Of a stretch of 45,960 nt of DNA, positions 15,357-24,897 are shown piece after piece. Both the position numbers and the translations under genes were made by a program. The notes under the pieces are model-generated. The model was not told where the DNA came from. It made no database searches and worked only from the letters and a program-made list of their open reading frames with translations. Position 1 is the stretch's first letter. Every line of letters begins with the position of its first letter. This DNA comes from Candidatus Gastranaerophilales bacterium (lineage in GTDB: Bacteria > Cyanobacteriota > Vampirovibrionia > Gastranaerophilales > Gastranaerophilaceae), in assembly GCA_944322885.1 (NCBI GenBank), contig CALUQH010000038.1, positions 1-45,960 on the forward strand. Direction: 5' to 3'.

Positions 15357-16220
15357 TTAATTTTTACATCTTACAAGCCATATGTCGCTCACTACATTTT
15401 CAAGAACACGTTTGCTTACAGAGCCTGTTAAAAATCTGTCTAATTTTGATTTGTTTTTTGAACCGAGTACAATTAAATCTATTTCGTTTATCCGTGCGTA
15501 GTCTATTATTTTTTGTGCTGGAATGCCCGTAAGTATTGTTGTTTCTTTTACATTGATTCTGTGTTGATCAAGTAGCGTCTGTATATCTTTGATTGCACTT
15601 GCCGCATAAATCTGCTGCTGCTTCTGAATTTCCAAAAGCCAGTTTGTATCAAGTGTACCGTCTAAAAATAACAGATTAGGATCTTCATTTACCATACAAA
15701 TATAAATTTCTTTATCTTCAAGTTTCATTTCCGGAAGTATTTCACTGATTATTTCAAGTGAGCATTTGGTTCCGTCTGTTGTTAAAAGAAGTTTTTTCTT
15801 TTTATTTTCTTCTTTTGCGATATAATCTGATATTTTGCTGTTGTTGATAATTTCCTGCGACACAGAACCCAGCCATTTTTGAATTCCTTTTTTGCCGTGC
15901 GAACCCATCAAAATTAAATCATAATTTTCTAATTCTGATTGCTCAATAATGCTATCAATTGCAGAACCGCAGCTTTTTATGCGTTTGCCTGTTTCAAGCC
16001 CTAGTTTTTTTATTTCTTCTTCAGCGTAATCAAGTATTGTATCGGCGACATTAGCACAGGAGTATGTAAAATTTTCCTCTTCAATGGTTATTTCTTCCGG
16101 CAGAAAGCTCCAGTCAATGACGCATATTGTATCAATAATCGCATTTTTTATCCAGGCTGATATATTATGCAGAGCATTAAAACTTATTTTAGAACCGTCT
16201 GTACAAAATAATATTCTCAT
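15357..16220 (-). CDS. Tandem universal stress protein (two UspA domains)
   Basis: Cytoplasmic nucleotide-binding protein of 287 residues made of two UspA folds. The first (about 1-140) starts RILFCTDGSKISFNAL and keeps the ATP-binding G-x2-G-x9-G-S pattern in GSHGKKGIQKWLGSVSQ. The second (about 142-287) starts KKLLLTTDGTKCSLE and ends with GSKNKSKLDRFLTGSVSKRV, where the second glycine of the motif is lost, so ATP binding there is less certain. Tandem Usp proteins respond to starvation or redox stress. It is the first gene of a minus-strand run with the two permeases and is divergent from a sigma factor gene. Confidence 0.9.
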   Translation of the reverse strand: MRILFCTDGSKISFNALHNISAWIKNAIIDTICVIDWSFLPEEITIEEENFTYSCANVADTILDYAEEEIKKLGLETGKRIKSCGSAIDSIIEQSELENYDLILMGSHGKKGIQKWLGSVSQEIINNSKISDYIAKEENKKKKLLLTTDGTKCSLEIISEILPEMKLEDKEIYICMVNEDPNLLFLDGTLDTNWLLEIQKQQQIYAASAIKDIQTLLDQHRINVKETTILTGIPAQKIIDYARINEIDLIVLGSKNKSKLDRFLTGSVSKRVLENVVSDIWLVRCKN

Positions 16221-16354
16221 AATTTCTCCTTATATTTTTTGTTTTTCTATATATATAATTTATGTTAAGGAAAATTACATTGTCTGGTATTCTATATTTT
16301 TTTCTGTTATTATGTTTTTACGGGAAATGTTTTTATAGGAATAATGTTATAGTT

Positions 16355-16975
16355 ATGTCATCACAACAAGATGTTAAACAAAAAATTAATCTAAGGGATT
16401 ACAAAGTTTTAATTGAAACAATAGCCAAGGTAGAATATCAAAAATTTTCGACTTCGCATCTTATTGATTTACCGGAACTTATTAATATTGGTAATCATAC
16501 TTTATATATTTTATTTAAAAACAATTCTCCAGACAGCTTTAACAGTACATACCTTTCCACTGCAATTAAGTGGGCTATAAGAAACGAAGTCAGACGAAGG
16601 TATAAATGGTATTCTTTAAAAAATAAAAAGCAGCAAAATCTTGATGAAGAAGACGGTAATATAAGAGAAGAAGTTTATAAAACTATTCTTTCAATTGACG
16701 AGATGCAGGATGCAGAGGTTCCAACGCAGATTAAAGCTGAGGATAAAACCCCTGAGGAGTGCATTGAACTTACAGAATTGAAAGCTGAGATTATTGAATC
16801 TATGAAAAAACTTCCCCAGAGAGAAAGAGAACTTATTGAATACAAATTTTTTAAAGATATGAAACTGCGGGAAATTGCGGAGGAGTTTAACATTTCTCAG
16901 TCGCGTATTTCTCGTATTATTCAGTCGGGGTTAGATAAAATTAAAAGGGACTTGAAAAGGCAGGGGATTATTTAG
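16355..16975 (+). CDS. Sigma-70 family RNA polymerase sigma factor (alternative)
   Basis: Alternative sigma factor of about 206 residues. Region 2 can be seen as [17 protein letters not shown] followed by [19 protein letters not shown], the helix that opens and reads the -10 element. Region 4 is the C-terminal [14 protein letters not shown]-x6[20 protein letters not shown] helix-turn-helix that reads -35. I start it at ATG 16355 (MSSQQDVK). An upstream in-frame ATG at 16262 would add a hydrophobic stretch unlike any sigma factor and has no ribosome binding site; 16355 also lacks a strong one. Its stop overlaps the GTG start of gcvPB by one base, heading a long operon. No anti-sigma gene is adjacent. 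Confidence 0.82.
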   Translation: MSSQQDVKQKINLRDYKVLIETIAKVEYQKFSTSHLIDLPELINIGNHTLYILFKNNSPDSFNSTYLSTAIKWAIRNEVRRRYKWYSLKNKKQQNLDEEDGNIREEVYKTILSIDEMQDAEVPTQIKAEDKTPEECIELTELKAEIIESMKKLPQRERELIEYKFFKDMKLREIAEEFNISQSRISRIIQSGLDKIKRDLKRQGII

Positions 16976-18399
16976 TGAAAACTATTTTTGAAAAGGATAA
17001 AGGCGTATCAGGTATATGCCTTTGTGATGAACAAGAAAATTTAGATTTTATTTCGGACAGTTTTAAACGAAAATTGCCTTTAGACTTGCCAAATGTAAGT
17101 GAATTGGAGGCACTAAGACACTATAAAGAACTTTCGGATAGAAATTTCTGTATAGAAAAGGGTTTTTATCCTTTGGGCTCCTGTACAATGAAATATAATC
17201 CCAAGGTTAATGAACTTCTTGCATCGTTGGAAGGTTTTGCAAATCTGCACCCGCTGAATGATGATGCAGATTGTCAGGGCGCTTTAGAGCTTATGTATAA
17301 CCTTCAAGAAGCTTTAAAAGAAGTTACAGGTATGGATGCAATTACATTACAGCCTGCGGCAGGGGCACAAGGTGAACTTACCGGCATGATGATTATAAAA
17401 AAATATTTTGAAGTAAAAGGTGAAAACAGGACAAAAGTTATAATTCCTGATTCTGCACACGGAACAAACCCTGCAAGCGCTCATCTTTGCGGATTTGATA
17501 TTGTTCCGGTAAGGTCGAATGATAAAGGGCAGGTCGATATTGAAGCACTAAAAGAACTTGTTGACAGTGATGTAGCTGCAATAATGATGACTAATCCAAA
17601 TACTCTTGGAATTTTTGAAGCAGATGTACTTGAAATTTCAAAAATTATGCATGAAAACGGCTCTTTACTCTATTATGACGGTGCTAATTTTAACGCAATA
17701 ATGGGTTATACAAATCCTAAGTTAATGGGGTTTGACGTTGTTCATTTAAATTTACACAAAACATTTTCGACTCCCCATGGCGGCGGCGGGCCGGGAGCAG
17801 GTCCTGTAGGTGTTGTTGATAGCTTAAAAGATTTTTTGCCCTCACCTGTTGTTGATTTTGACGGTAAAAAGTATTTTAAAAATTATAATATAAAACATTC
17901 TATTGGCAGTGTAAAAGCTTTTTACGGTAATTTTTCTGTTCTTGTTAAAGCTTATGCGTATATTCTTATGATGGGGCAGAATTTAAAAGAAGCAAGCGAA
18001 AATGCTGTCTTGAATGCTAATTATTTGAAGGAAAAGCTTAAAGGTGCTTATTTGCTGCCTTATGACGAACCTTGCATGCATGAATTTGTATTGTCAGGTG
18101 ATAAACAGAAACAAAACGGGGTTTCTACACTTCATATTGCAAAAGCACTAATGGATGAAAATACCCATCCGCCGACTGTGTATTTCCCGCTGATTGTGCA
18201 TGAAGCTATCATGGTTGAGCCTACAGAGTCAGAAACTAAGGATGTGCTGGATGATTTTGTCAGAGTTATGTTAAAAATTGCGGATGAAGCTGAAACAAAT
18301 CCGGAAAAGGTTAAGTCGGCTCCGCATACTACTCCCGTAAAAAGGATTGATGAAACATTGGCTGCTCGTCATCCTAACTTAAAATTTGTACAAGAATAA
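16975..18399 (+). CDS. gcvPB: Glycine dehydrogenase (aminomethyl-transferring) subunit 2
   Basis: C-terminal half of the split P protein of the glycine cleavage system, which decarboxylates glycine with PLP and passes the aminomethyl group to the H protein lipoyl arm. The 474-residue length fits. The PLP lysine is K262 in [20 protein letters not shown]. Other family stretches are [25 protein letters not shown] and [12 protein letters not shown]. It starts with GTG, coupled to the sigma gene stop. The other parts (gcvPA, gcvT, gcvH) are not in the window, which is unusual because gcvPA usually directly precedes gcvPB. Confidence 0.95.
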   Translation: MKTIFEKDKGVSGICLCDEQENLDFISDSFKRKLPLDLPNVSELEALRHYKELSDRNFCIEKGFYPLGSCTMKYNPKVNELLASLEGFANLHPLNDDADCQGALELMYNLQEALKEVTGMDAITLQPAAGAQGELTGMMIIKKYFEVKGENRTKVIIPDSAHGTNPASAHLCGFDIVPVRSNDKGQVDIEALKELVDSDVAAIMMTNPNTLGIFEADVLEISKIMHENGSLLYYDGANFNAIMGYTNPKLMGFDVVHLNLHKTFSTPHGGGGPGAGPVGVVDSLKDFLPSPVVDFDGKKYFKNYNIKHSIGSVKAFYGNFSVLVKAYAYILMMGQNLKEASENAVLNANYLKEKLKGAYLLPYDEPCMHEFVLSGDKQKQNGVSTLHIAKALMDENTHPPTVYFPLIVHEAIMVEPTESETKDVLDDFVRVMLKIADEAETNPEKVKSAPHTTPVKRIDETLAARHPNLKFVQE

Positions 18400-18414
18400 A
18401 AAGAGAATTAAGCC

Positions 18415-19566
18415 ATGAATAAAGAAAATAAAAAATTAAAAGTCGCATTTCCCCATATGGGAACAGTATATATTGCCTGGTCGGCAGCATTAAAAAAAAT
18501 AGGTGTTGAACCTTTTGTCCCGCCATATACAAGTAAGAAAACTTTGTCACTCGGAACAAAACATTCGCCGGAAGCAATTTGTCTGCCATATAAATTAATT
18601 TTGGGTAACTTTATTGAGGCGATAGAGGGCGGTACTGATTATGTCGCAATGATATCTTCTCCTGGCTGCTGCCGTTTGGGGGAATACGGAAACTGTATAA
18701 AAAATGCTCTTACGGATTTGGGTTATCACACAAAATATATTGAATTGACTCTTTATGACGGGTTAAAAGGGATGTATGATTTTCTGAAAGCTATAAGCGG
18801 AAAGAATGATCCTATATTGTTTGCCAGAGCTATCAATATTGCAATCAGAAAAGTTTTTGTCCTTGATGATCTGGAAAATCTTTTATCTTACTACAGAGCA
18901 AGAGAAATAAATTTTGGCGACGCTGAAAAACATTATAATAAGGCTCTGCAGATGATTAAGGATGCTGATAATACCAGAAAGTTAAAAAAAGCAAAAAAAC
19001 TGGCTTTTGAAGAGATGAAAAAAACTCAGATTGCCCCTAAAAAAGAGGTTTTGCATGTTGATTTGACAGGTGAAATTTATCTTGTTTGCGATGAATTTTC
19101 AAATCAAAATATAACAAGGGAACTGGGTAAAATGGGTGTACAGACTCGCAGAAGTCTTACAATAAGCAGTTTCTTAAAAGATGCTATTATTCCAAAAGTT
19201 TTCAGAAAAGGAGAAACACATCTTCAAAGAGCTTTTAGAATGGCTAAACCTTATCTTATGAGAGATATCGGCGGTGATTCGCTTGAATGTGTTTCAGATG
19301 TTGCATATGCAGATGAAAGAGGAATTGACGGTATTATACATATAAGTCCGTTTACCTGTATGCCTGAAATTATGTCACAGAATATTTTCCCTGCAATGAG
19401 AGAAAACTGTGATATTCCTATTTTGCCCTTAATTATGGACGAACAGACTGGAAAAGCCGGATATCTTACTAGACTGGAAGCTTTTGTAGATTTAATGAAA
19501 CGAAGAAAAAGAAAGCTTTCGGCAAATGCCTCTGTAGAAGAAAAATTGGAAGAACTTATTAAGTAA
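18415..19566 (+). CDS. Acyl-CoA dehydratase activase-related protein (DUF2229 type), copy A
   Basis: The 383-residue protein resembles the iron-sulfur, dehydratase-like part found next to or fused to (R)-2-hydroxyacyl-CoA dehydratase activases in anaerobes. Visible features are EAICLPYKLILGN, the SSPGCCRLGEYGNC cysteine cluster, ISPFTCMPEIMSQN and the family end DEQTGKAGYLTRLEAFVDL. The conserved Cys suggest a [4Fe-4S] cluster. The ASKHA-type ATPase activase domain is absent. The reaction is unknown. It lies 15 bases after gcvPB. A paralogue with the same closing motif is encoded at 24898-25974 on the other strand. The name describes relationship, not tested function. Confidence 0.8.
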   Translation: MNKENKKLKVAFPHMGTVYIAWSAALKKIGVEPFVPPYTSKKTLSLGTKHSPEAICLPYKLILGNFIEAIEGGTDYVAMISSPGCCRLGEYGNCIKNALTDLGYHTKYIELTLYDGLKGMYDFLKAISGKNDPILFARAINIAIRKVFVLDDLENLLSYYRAREINFGDAEKHYNKALQMIKDADNTRKLKKAKKLAFEEMKKTQIAPKKEVLHVDLTGEIYLVCDEFSNQNITRELGKMGVQTRRSLTISSFLKDAIIPKVFRKGETHLQRAFRMAKPYLMRDIGGDSLECVSDVAYADERGIDGIIHISPFTCMPEIMSQNIFPAMRENCDIPILPLIMDEQTGKAGYLTRLEAFVDLMKRRKRKLSANASVEEKLEELIK

Positions 19567-19609
19567 GAATGATATTTACATTGTTCATTAATTGAGGTTT
19601 TAATTTAGT

Positions 19610-20473
19610 ATGAGAAAATTGTTTAAAGATGCCGCTAAAATCACAAATTATAATTTAATTTTAACTATTCCGTTAATTATATTTATAAAAATATTGGATT
19701 TATATTCTTTGTATTCAAAATATACTGTAGATTCTGTCCTGAAATTTGTACTTGCTTCCATTACGGTTCTTTTCATGTTCGGGGTCTTTTGTGCAGGCTG
19801 GTTTTATATGGTTGAAGGTGCAATTAATCTATCCAAAAAAGTTTTTGTTTTGGATGAGGACAGAGCAAAAGCTACTTTAAATTTATTTAAGACAATACCT
19901 GACGGAGTCGGCAAATTTTTCTTATCTTTTGTCGGTGTATATGTAATTTTCTTTTTCATTCAGGTTATAGCAACTCCGCTGGTGTATTTTTTAGGGGCAA
20001 ACATTATCGGTTCTCTGGATGATGCTTCAATGCAGAGTCTGCAGCAAACTGTAATGGATCCGGCAGTTGCATCAAATCAGGGTATGGCATCTTTTATCGA
20101 TAAATTAACTCCTGAGCAAATTGTATTTTTCGGTAAGTGGAGTCTTTTGTTTATGGTTGTAACTTCGATAATTATGTATTTATTGATGTTATGGATTCCT
20201 GAAATTATTTATAACACGAATAATCCGTTAGTTGCATTGTGGCGTTCTGTTGTAAAACTATTCAAAGACTTCTTTACATCGTTCAGATTATATATTTCTT
20301 TGTGGCTTATGGGGTTTGCATTATTGTTTATAAATACGTTTGCAGTCATAAATCCTGTTGCATATATAATTATGAGTATTGCTCTTTTTTATTTTTCTGT
20401 TTATTTTGTTGTCCTTATTTTCTTATATTACGACAGAACCTTTATGGTAAGGGCAGACGATGTTAAAGAATAA
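19610..20473 (+). CDS. Multi-pass membrane protein of unknown function
   Basis: A 287-residue protein with about six predicted transmembrane segments, among them LILTIPLIIFIKILDLY, FVLASITVLFMFGVFCAGWF, FLSFVGVYVIFFFIQVIATP, and the paired C-terminal helices LWLMGFALLFINTFAVI and YIIMSIALFYFSVYFVVLIF. The middle has a soluble loop of about 50 residues rich in Gln, Ser and Asp. I recognise no catalytic motif. It sits between the dehydratase-activase-like gene and miaA, overlapping miaA by 14 bases, so the run is co-transcribed. A GAGG sequence stands 13-14 bases before the ATG, which is further than usual. Confidence 0.8.
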   Translation: MRKLFKDAAKITNYNLILTIPLIIFIKILDLYSLYSKYTVDSVLKFVLASITVLFMFGVFCAGWFYMVEGAINLSKKVFVLDEDRAKATLNLFKTIPDGVGKFFLSFVGVYVIFFFIQVIATPLVYFLGANIIGSLDDASMQSLQQTVMDPAVASNQGMASFIDKLTPEQIVFFGKWSLLFMVVTSIIMYLLMLWIPEIIYNTNNPLVALWRSVVKLFKDFFTSFRLYISLWLMGFALLFINTFAVINPVAYIIMSIALFYFSVYFVVLIFLYYDRTFMVRADDVKE

Positions 20474-21329
20474 GGTAATAGCCGTTGTCGGTCCAACTGC
20501 CAGCGGAAAAACTTTATATGCCCTGGAACTTGCACAAAAACTTGGCGGAGAAATAATATCTGCTGACTCAAGACTTGTTTATAAAGGCTTAAATATCGGG
20601 ACTGCAAAACCTTCTGCTGAAGAACAATGCTTAATTCCGCATTATATGATTGATATTGTAGAGCCGGAAGTAGATTACTCGGCGGGATTGTTTGTAAAAG
20701 ATGCTAAAAAATGTATAGATGATATTTTATCCCGCGGGAAAGTCCCAATTATTGCAGGTGGAACCGGTCTTTATTTTAGATTGTTGTTGGAAAATTATGA
20801 CCTGCCTGATACAAAGCCTGATTATGAGCTGAGAAAAGAACTCTCTAAATTGGATTTTAAAGATTTATATAATATTTTGAAAGAACTTGATGCTGAAGCT
20901 GCTAACATAATAAATGAAAACGATAAGCGTCGTGCAATAAGATTCATAGAGGTAATTAAACAAACGCAAGTTCCGCTGTCAAAGGCTCGTGGTTTTAAAG
21001 AGCCTGAGTATGACGTTGAATGGATAGGCCTAAATTTTCCGAGAGAAGAATTGTATAAAAGAATTAATACACGTGTTGACTTAATGATTGAGCAGGGGCT
21101 CGTTGAGGAAACAAAAAATCTGCTTGAAAAGCATGGACGGATTTCTAATGTAACGGATACTATAGGATACAGGGAAATTATTGCTTATCTCGATAATGCC
21201 ATGACTTTAGAAGAAGCCATAGATAAATTGAAACAAAATACAAGGAATTATGCGAAACGGCAGTTGACATGGTTCAGAAAAAATCCTGAAATAAAATGGA
21301 ATTGTTATCCGGAACGCAGATTAAAATAA
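20460..21329 (+). CDS. miaA: tRNA dimethylallyltransferase
   Basis: MiaA transfers a dimethylallyl group from DMAPP to A37 of tRNAs reading UNN codons. The P-loop GPTASGKT is at residues 11-18. The DSRLVYKGLNIGTAKP segment follows (in many homologues DSMQVY), then the HYMIDIVEP, GGTGLYFRLLLENYDLP and IGYREIIAYL motifs and the C-terminal RNYAKRQLTWFRK tRNA-binding stretch. The length of 289 residues is slightly short of the usual 300-310 but complete. Its start lies inside the preceding membrane protein gene. Confidence 0.96.
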   Translation: MLKNKVIAVVGPTASGKTLYALELAQKLGGEIISADSRLVYKGLNIGTAKPSAEEQCLIPHYMIDIVEPEVDYSAGLFVKDAKKCIDDILSRGKVPIIAGGTGLYFRLLLENYDLPDTKPDYELRKELSKLDFKDLYNILKELDAEAANIINENDKRRAIRFIEVIKQTQVPLSKARGFKEPEYDVEWIGLNFPREELYKRINTRVDLMIEQGLVEETKNLLEKHGRISNVTDTIGYREIIAYLDNAMTLEEAIDKLKQNTRNYAKRQLTWFRKNPEIKWNCYPERRLK

Positions 21330-21392
21330 TTCTTTTTAAAGATGAAAAATTTTCTTTATTATGTTACAATTCTCTCAAAAGAGGGTTATGTG

Positions 21393-24300
21393 ATGAGAAA
21401 TTTTTTTAAATATTTAGGGATAACAGTTTTATCATTAATTTTGCTGCTTTATATTTTATTTTTAGCTGCGCCTTTAATCTTATCGGGGATTGCAAATTCA
21501 TACAGTACTCAAATATCAAAAATAATTGAGGACTCATGCGGTTTTAAGCTGAAAATAGATGATATTAAAATTCTTACAACTCCGAAGTTAACAGCTGGCG
21601 TTTATGCCGGACATATTGAAGCGGCTATGCCTGACGGCCAACAATTTTTGATGGTTGATAATGTTCAGGGAAAAATTTCTTTATTGCCGTTAATTATTCG
21701 TAAGATTGAAATTGATATGATTGGCGCAGATAATATTAATTTGAATTTGAAAGTAAAAAAAGACGGAAAATTTTTGCTTGAAGATTTCATCCCTAAGGCA
21801 AATGAAGATAAAACTCCTGAACAGCCGGAGATAGTTTCTTTGCCTTTCGGGCTGAAGCTGTCAAATCATTTGCCGGATATCAGAGTAAATAATTATAATA
21901 TCTCGTTTATTGATGCTGTAACTGATAAATCTTATTCAATAAGCGGTGAAAAATTCTCTATAAAAGATTTTATTCTCAATAAAAAAATAAAAGTTTACGC
22001 AATAGGGCAGGTTATGCTTGATGACAGAGTACAATTCAATTATGATTTGAATTTGTATAACAAAGTTATGCCTGATTTGGATTTAAATGATTTGATTTTT
22101 TCTGCATCAAAGGAAGAAACTGCAAAAACTCAGCCTGTTAGTATTAATATAATTAGTGTCTTAAAAAATATATATTATAATCAATTTAGTGCAAATATTA
22201 CAGCTGATTTAAAAACTTCAGGTACATTTGATGATATTAAGATAAACGGTTCTGCTGCTGTCTCTGAGATGGGGCTGGCTGTAAAACAGAAAAAACTTCC
22301 TGCTAGTAATATCGATATGAAATTCAGCGGTAATAAAATATATATGTATTCTAAATTGTATTCTGCGGATAATGAAATTACTGAATTAACAGGTGATTTT
22401 AAGACCGGTAAATCTCCAAAAATTGATTTGAATTGTAAATCAAATGCCCGTTTTAACAGTATATTGCGTATACTTGACAGTATTGCGGAATCATTTGGGT
22501 ATAAGGATTTAAACACATTAACTGCAACCGGTTCAATTGATGCTGATTTTACTCTGAAATCAGACCTTAAAAAGATTGAATCCTCGGGATATTTAAGAAT
22601 TAATCCTTCATCATTTTCATATAAACTTTACAATATTTTTGTCAATGATGTTATTGCTGATATTGATTTTTCTAACAATATGGTTAATATAAAAGATGCC
22701 GGACTGTCAATATTGGGACATCCTCTGAAGATTTCCGGGACTTTAACCCCTGAAGCTGTTGCAGATATAAATATTATTGCTGATAGGTTACAAATAAAAG
22801 GTTTACTGCTTGCTCTCGGGCAGGTCCAATTATTAAAAGATAACGATATCAAATCAGGAACACTTACGCTTAACGCATTGTTAAAAGGCCGTTTAGACAG
22901 AATTGTTCCGACAGTAAAACTATCTATTGATAATATTAATATAAAAAACAGTCCTGCTAATACATCAGTTAAGTTAGCTTCTGCAAACGTTGATTTAACA
23001 ACTGACGGCAAAAAAATGAGCGGTTCCGTTAAGGCTTCGAATGCAAGTGTTATTAATCCTGTGGCAACTGCTTCTATGCCCGAGGCACAAATTACATTCG
23101 GCAATAAAGATATAATTATTGACAATTCGGATGTTTACCTTAACAATTCAAAAATAGCTGTTACAGGTAAAGTTTCGGATTATATGTCTGATAAGTTGAA
23201 ATTTACTATAAATGCGAATGGTAATATTATCTCATCAGATATCAAGTCAATGATACCCGCTGATTTAAGAAAAGATATTGCCGCAAAAGGTTCTTTGCCT
23301 CTTGCAATATCTATATCTGGGGATACAAATTCTCAGGATATAAAATTTTCTCTTGACGCGAATTCATCAAATTATGTTTCTGTTCTCAATGTCAGCCAGC
23401 TAAGCGGAAAATCTGTTTCTATCAAGGGTAATGTAAAACTTGCGGGGGATGCACTAAAGTTCTCCGATACAGGTATTTTTGCAAACAATGAGGGAATTGT
23501 ATATTTAAAGGGTAACGTAAGTGATTTGTATAATTCTCAAAAATTAGGCTTAAAAATTTCTTTGCCTTCAAAAATATCAATGGAAATTCCGGGATTCAAA
23601 AAATCTAAACTTGATGCTTTCGGTGATGTTAATGTTTCCGGTATGCTTATGAATCCCCATTTGTCGGGCAATATTCAAATTCCAGTAATAAATATTCCTG
23701 ATATGCTTATAAGTTTAAATGATATGTCAGTATCGCTAAACGGCCCTATTTTAAAAGGGAAGGGAACTTTAATGAAATTTGTCTCAGGCGGAATTGTTGC
23801 TGAAAATCTGGCCGCTGATTTCAGTCTGTTAAATAACGTATTTTATTTAAAAAATATATCAGGCGATGCTTTTGAAGGGAAAATTAAGGGTGATGTTTCA
23901 TACAATATTGCAAACGGGAAGATTGGAGTTAATTTTTCAGGCACGGAACTAAATGCGGAAAAAGCAATTGCCGGTGCTGCAGGATTAAAAAATGCTCTGT
24001 CCGGAAAATTAGACTTCAATGCTGATGTTACTTTACATGGAACGACTGAAGCAGAAATGATGAAAAACCTGAAAGGTAAAGTTGCTTTCAATGTAAAAGA
24101 TGGCAGTCTCGGAAATATAGGACGTTTTGAAAACTTTCTTTTGGCTGATAATCTTCAGTCGAATAGCATAATCAAAGCTGCTGTAAATTCAGTTTCGGCT
24201 TTGCCGACGGTTAAGAATACTGCAGAGTTTAAAACAATTTCGGGAAATCTGACATTTAATAATGGGTGGGCTAAACTTAATCCGATTAAAACATCAGGTC

Positions 24301-24866
24301 CTTCAATGGCTTATTATATAACGGGCCAATATAACCTTTTAAATGCAACGGCTAATGTGATTATTCTCGGTCGAATTTCCGCGGAGGTTGTAAGCCTGCT
24401 GGGACCTTTAGGGGACTTATCGGTGTCAAAACTTACTTCTTATATCCCAAAATTCGGGACGTTAACCGGAAACATTATTAACGCAGTGACCTCTGATCCG
24501 AAAAATGAAAATATTGCAGCTATCCCTCAGTTGTCATCGGGTAATACTAATTATAAAGATTTTAAGGTCGTATTTAATGGCGGTGTTGAAACTAATAGTT
24601 CTGTAAAATCATTTAAATGGCTGTCTAAATGTGATACTTCAGCACTTGAACAACCAACCGTGAAGGAACAGGTTCAGCAGACAAAACAGGCTGTACAGGA
24701 TGCAGTGCAGCAGAAAATTGATGATATAAACGCTAAAAGAGAAGCTCAGAAACAGTCTGCGCAGGAAGCAAATCAGCAAATGAAAGACGCTGTTCAAGGG
24801 CTTAAAAATTTGTTTAAAAATAATAATAATCAAGAAACTGTAGAAACAAATGAAGTCTCAAATTAA
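21393..24866 (+). CDS. Large AsmA-like envelope protein
   Basis: This 1157-residue protein has one N-terminal membrane anchor (YLGITVLSLILLLYILFLAAP) and a long, beta-rich periplasmic body. AsmA/TamB-type proteins form hydrophobic grooves that bridge the periplasm and move phospholipids to the outer membrane. The C-terminal third carries the AsmA hallmark, a KGKVAFNVKDGSLGNIGRFE segment followed by SGNLTFNNGWAKLNPIKTSG and YNLLNATANVIILGRIS. The last 80 residues are a Gln/Lys-rich coiled coil. I start at ATG 21393, which has GAGGG seven bases upstream; an earlier in-frame ATG at 21342 lacks a site. It ends the sigma-gcvPB-miaA run and fits the LPS-bearing envelope implied by kdsB. Confidence 0.85.
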   Translation: MRNFFKYLGITVLSLILLLYILFLAAPLILSGIANSYSTQISKIIEDSCGFKLKIDDIKILTTPKLTAGVYAGHIEAAMPDGQQFLMVDNVQGKISLLPLIIRKIEIDMIGADNINLNLKVKKDGKFLLEDFIPKANEDKTPEQPEIVSLPFGLKLSNHLPDIRVNNYNISFIDAVTDKSYSISGEKFSIKDFILNKKIKVYAIGQVMLDDRVQFNYDLNLYNKVMPDLDLNDLIFSASKEETAKTQPVSINIISVLKNIYYNQFSANITADLKTSGTFDDIKINGSAAVSEMGLAVKQKKLPASNIDMKFSGNKIYMYSKLYSADNEITELTGDFKTGKSPKIDLNCKSNARFNSILRILDSIAESFGYKDLNTLTATGSIDADFTLKSDLKKIESSGYLRINPSSFSYKLYNIFVNDVIADIDFSNNMVNIKDAGLSILGHPLKISGTLTPEAVADINIIADRLQIKGLLLALGQVQLLKDNDIKSGTLTLNALLKGRLDRIVPTVKLSIDNINIKNSPANTSVKLASANVDLTTDGKKMSGSVKASNASVINPVATASMPEAQITFGNKDIIIDNSDVYLNNSKIAVTGKVSDYMSDKLKFTINANGNIISSDIKSMIPADLRKDIAAKGSLPLAISISGDTNSQDIKFSLDANSSNYVSVLNVSQLSGKSVSIKGNVKLAGDALKFSDTGIFANNEGIVYLKGNVSDLYNSQKLGLKISLPSKISMEIPGFKKSKLDAFGDVNVSGMLMNPHLSGNIQIPVINIPDMLISLNDMSVSLNGPILKGKGTLMKFVSGGIVAENLAADFSLLNNVFYLKNISGDAFEGKIKGDVSYNIANGKIGVNFSGTELNAEKAIAGAAGLKNALSGKLDFNADVTLHGTTEAEMMKNLKGKVAFNVKDGSLGNIGRFENFLLADNLQSNSIIKAAVNSVSALPTVKNTAEFKTISGNLTFNNGWAKLNPIKTSGPSMAYYITGQYNLLNATANVIILGRISAEVVSLLGPLGDLSVSKLTSYIPKFGTLTGNIINAVTSDPKNENIAAIPQLSSGNTNYKDFKVVFNGGVETNSSVKSFKWLSKCDTSALEQPTVKEQVQQTKQAVQDAVQQKIDDINAKREAQKQSAQEANQQMKDAVQGLKNLFKNNNNQETVETNEVSN

Positions 24867-24879
24867 GAGCCTTCATTTG
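24845..24879. terminator. Hairpin between convergent AsmA-like and dehydratase-activase-like genes
   Basis: ACAAATGAAG (24845-24854) pairs with CTTCATTTGT (24870-24879), and CTC with GAG inside. The AsmA-like stop codon lies in the loop. T runs on either side are weak, so efficiency is uncertain. Confidence 0.5.
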
Positions 24880-24897
24880 TATTTAAAAAGCGTAAAT

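Noticed and set aside
16262-16354. N-terminal extension of the sigma factor with a membrane-like segment
   Set aside because: A hydrophobic lead is out of character for a sigma factor, and no ribosome binding site precedes 16262.
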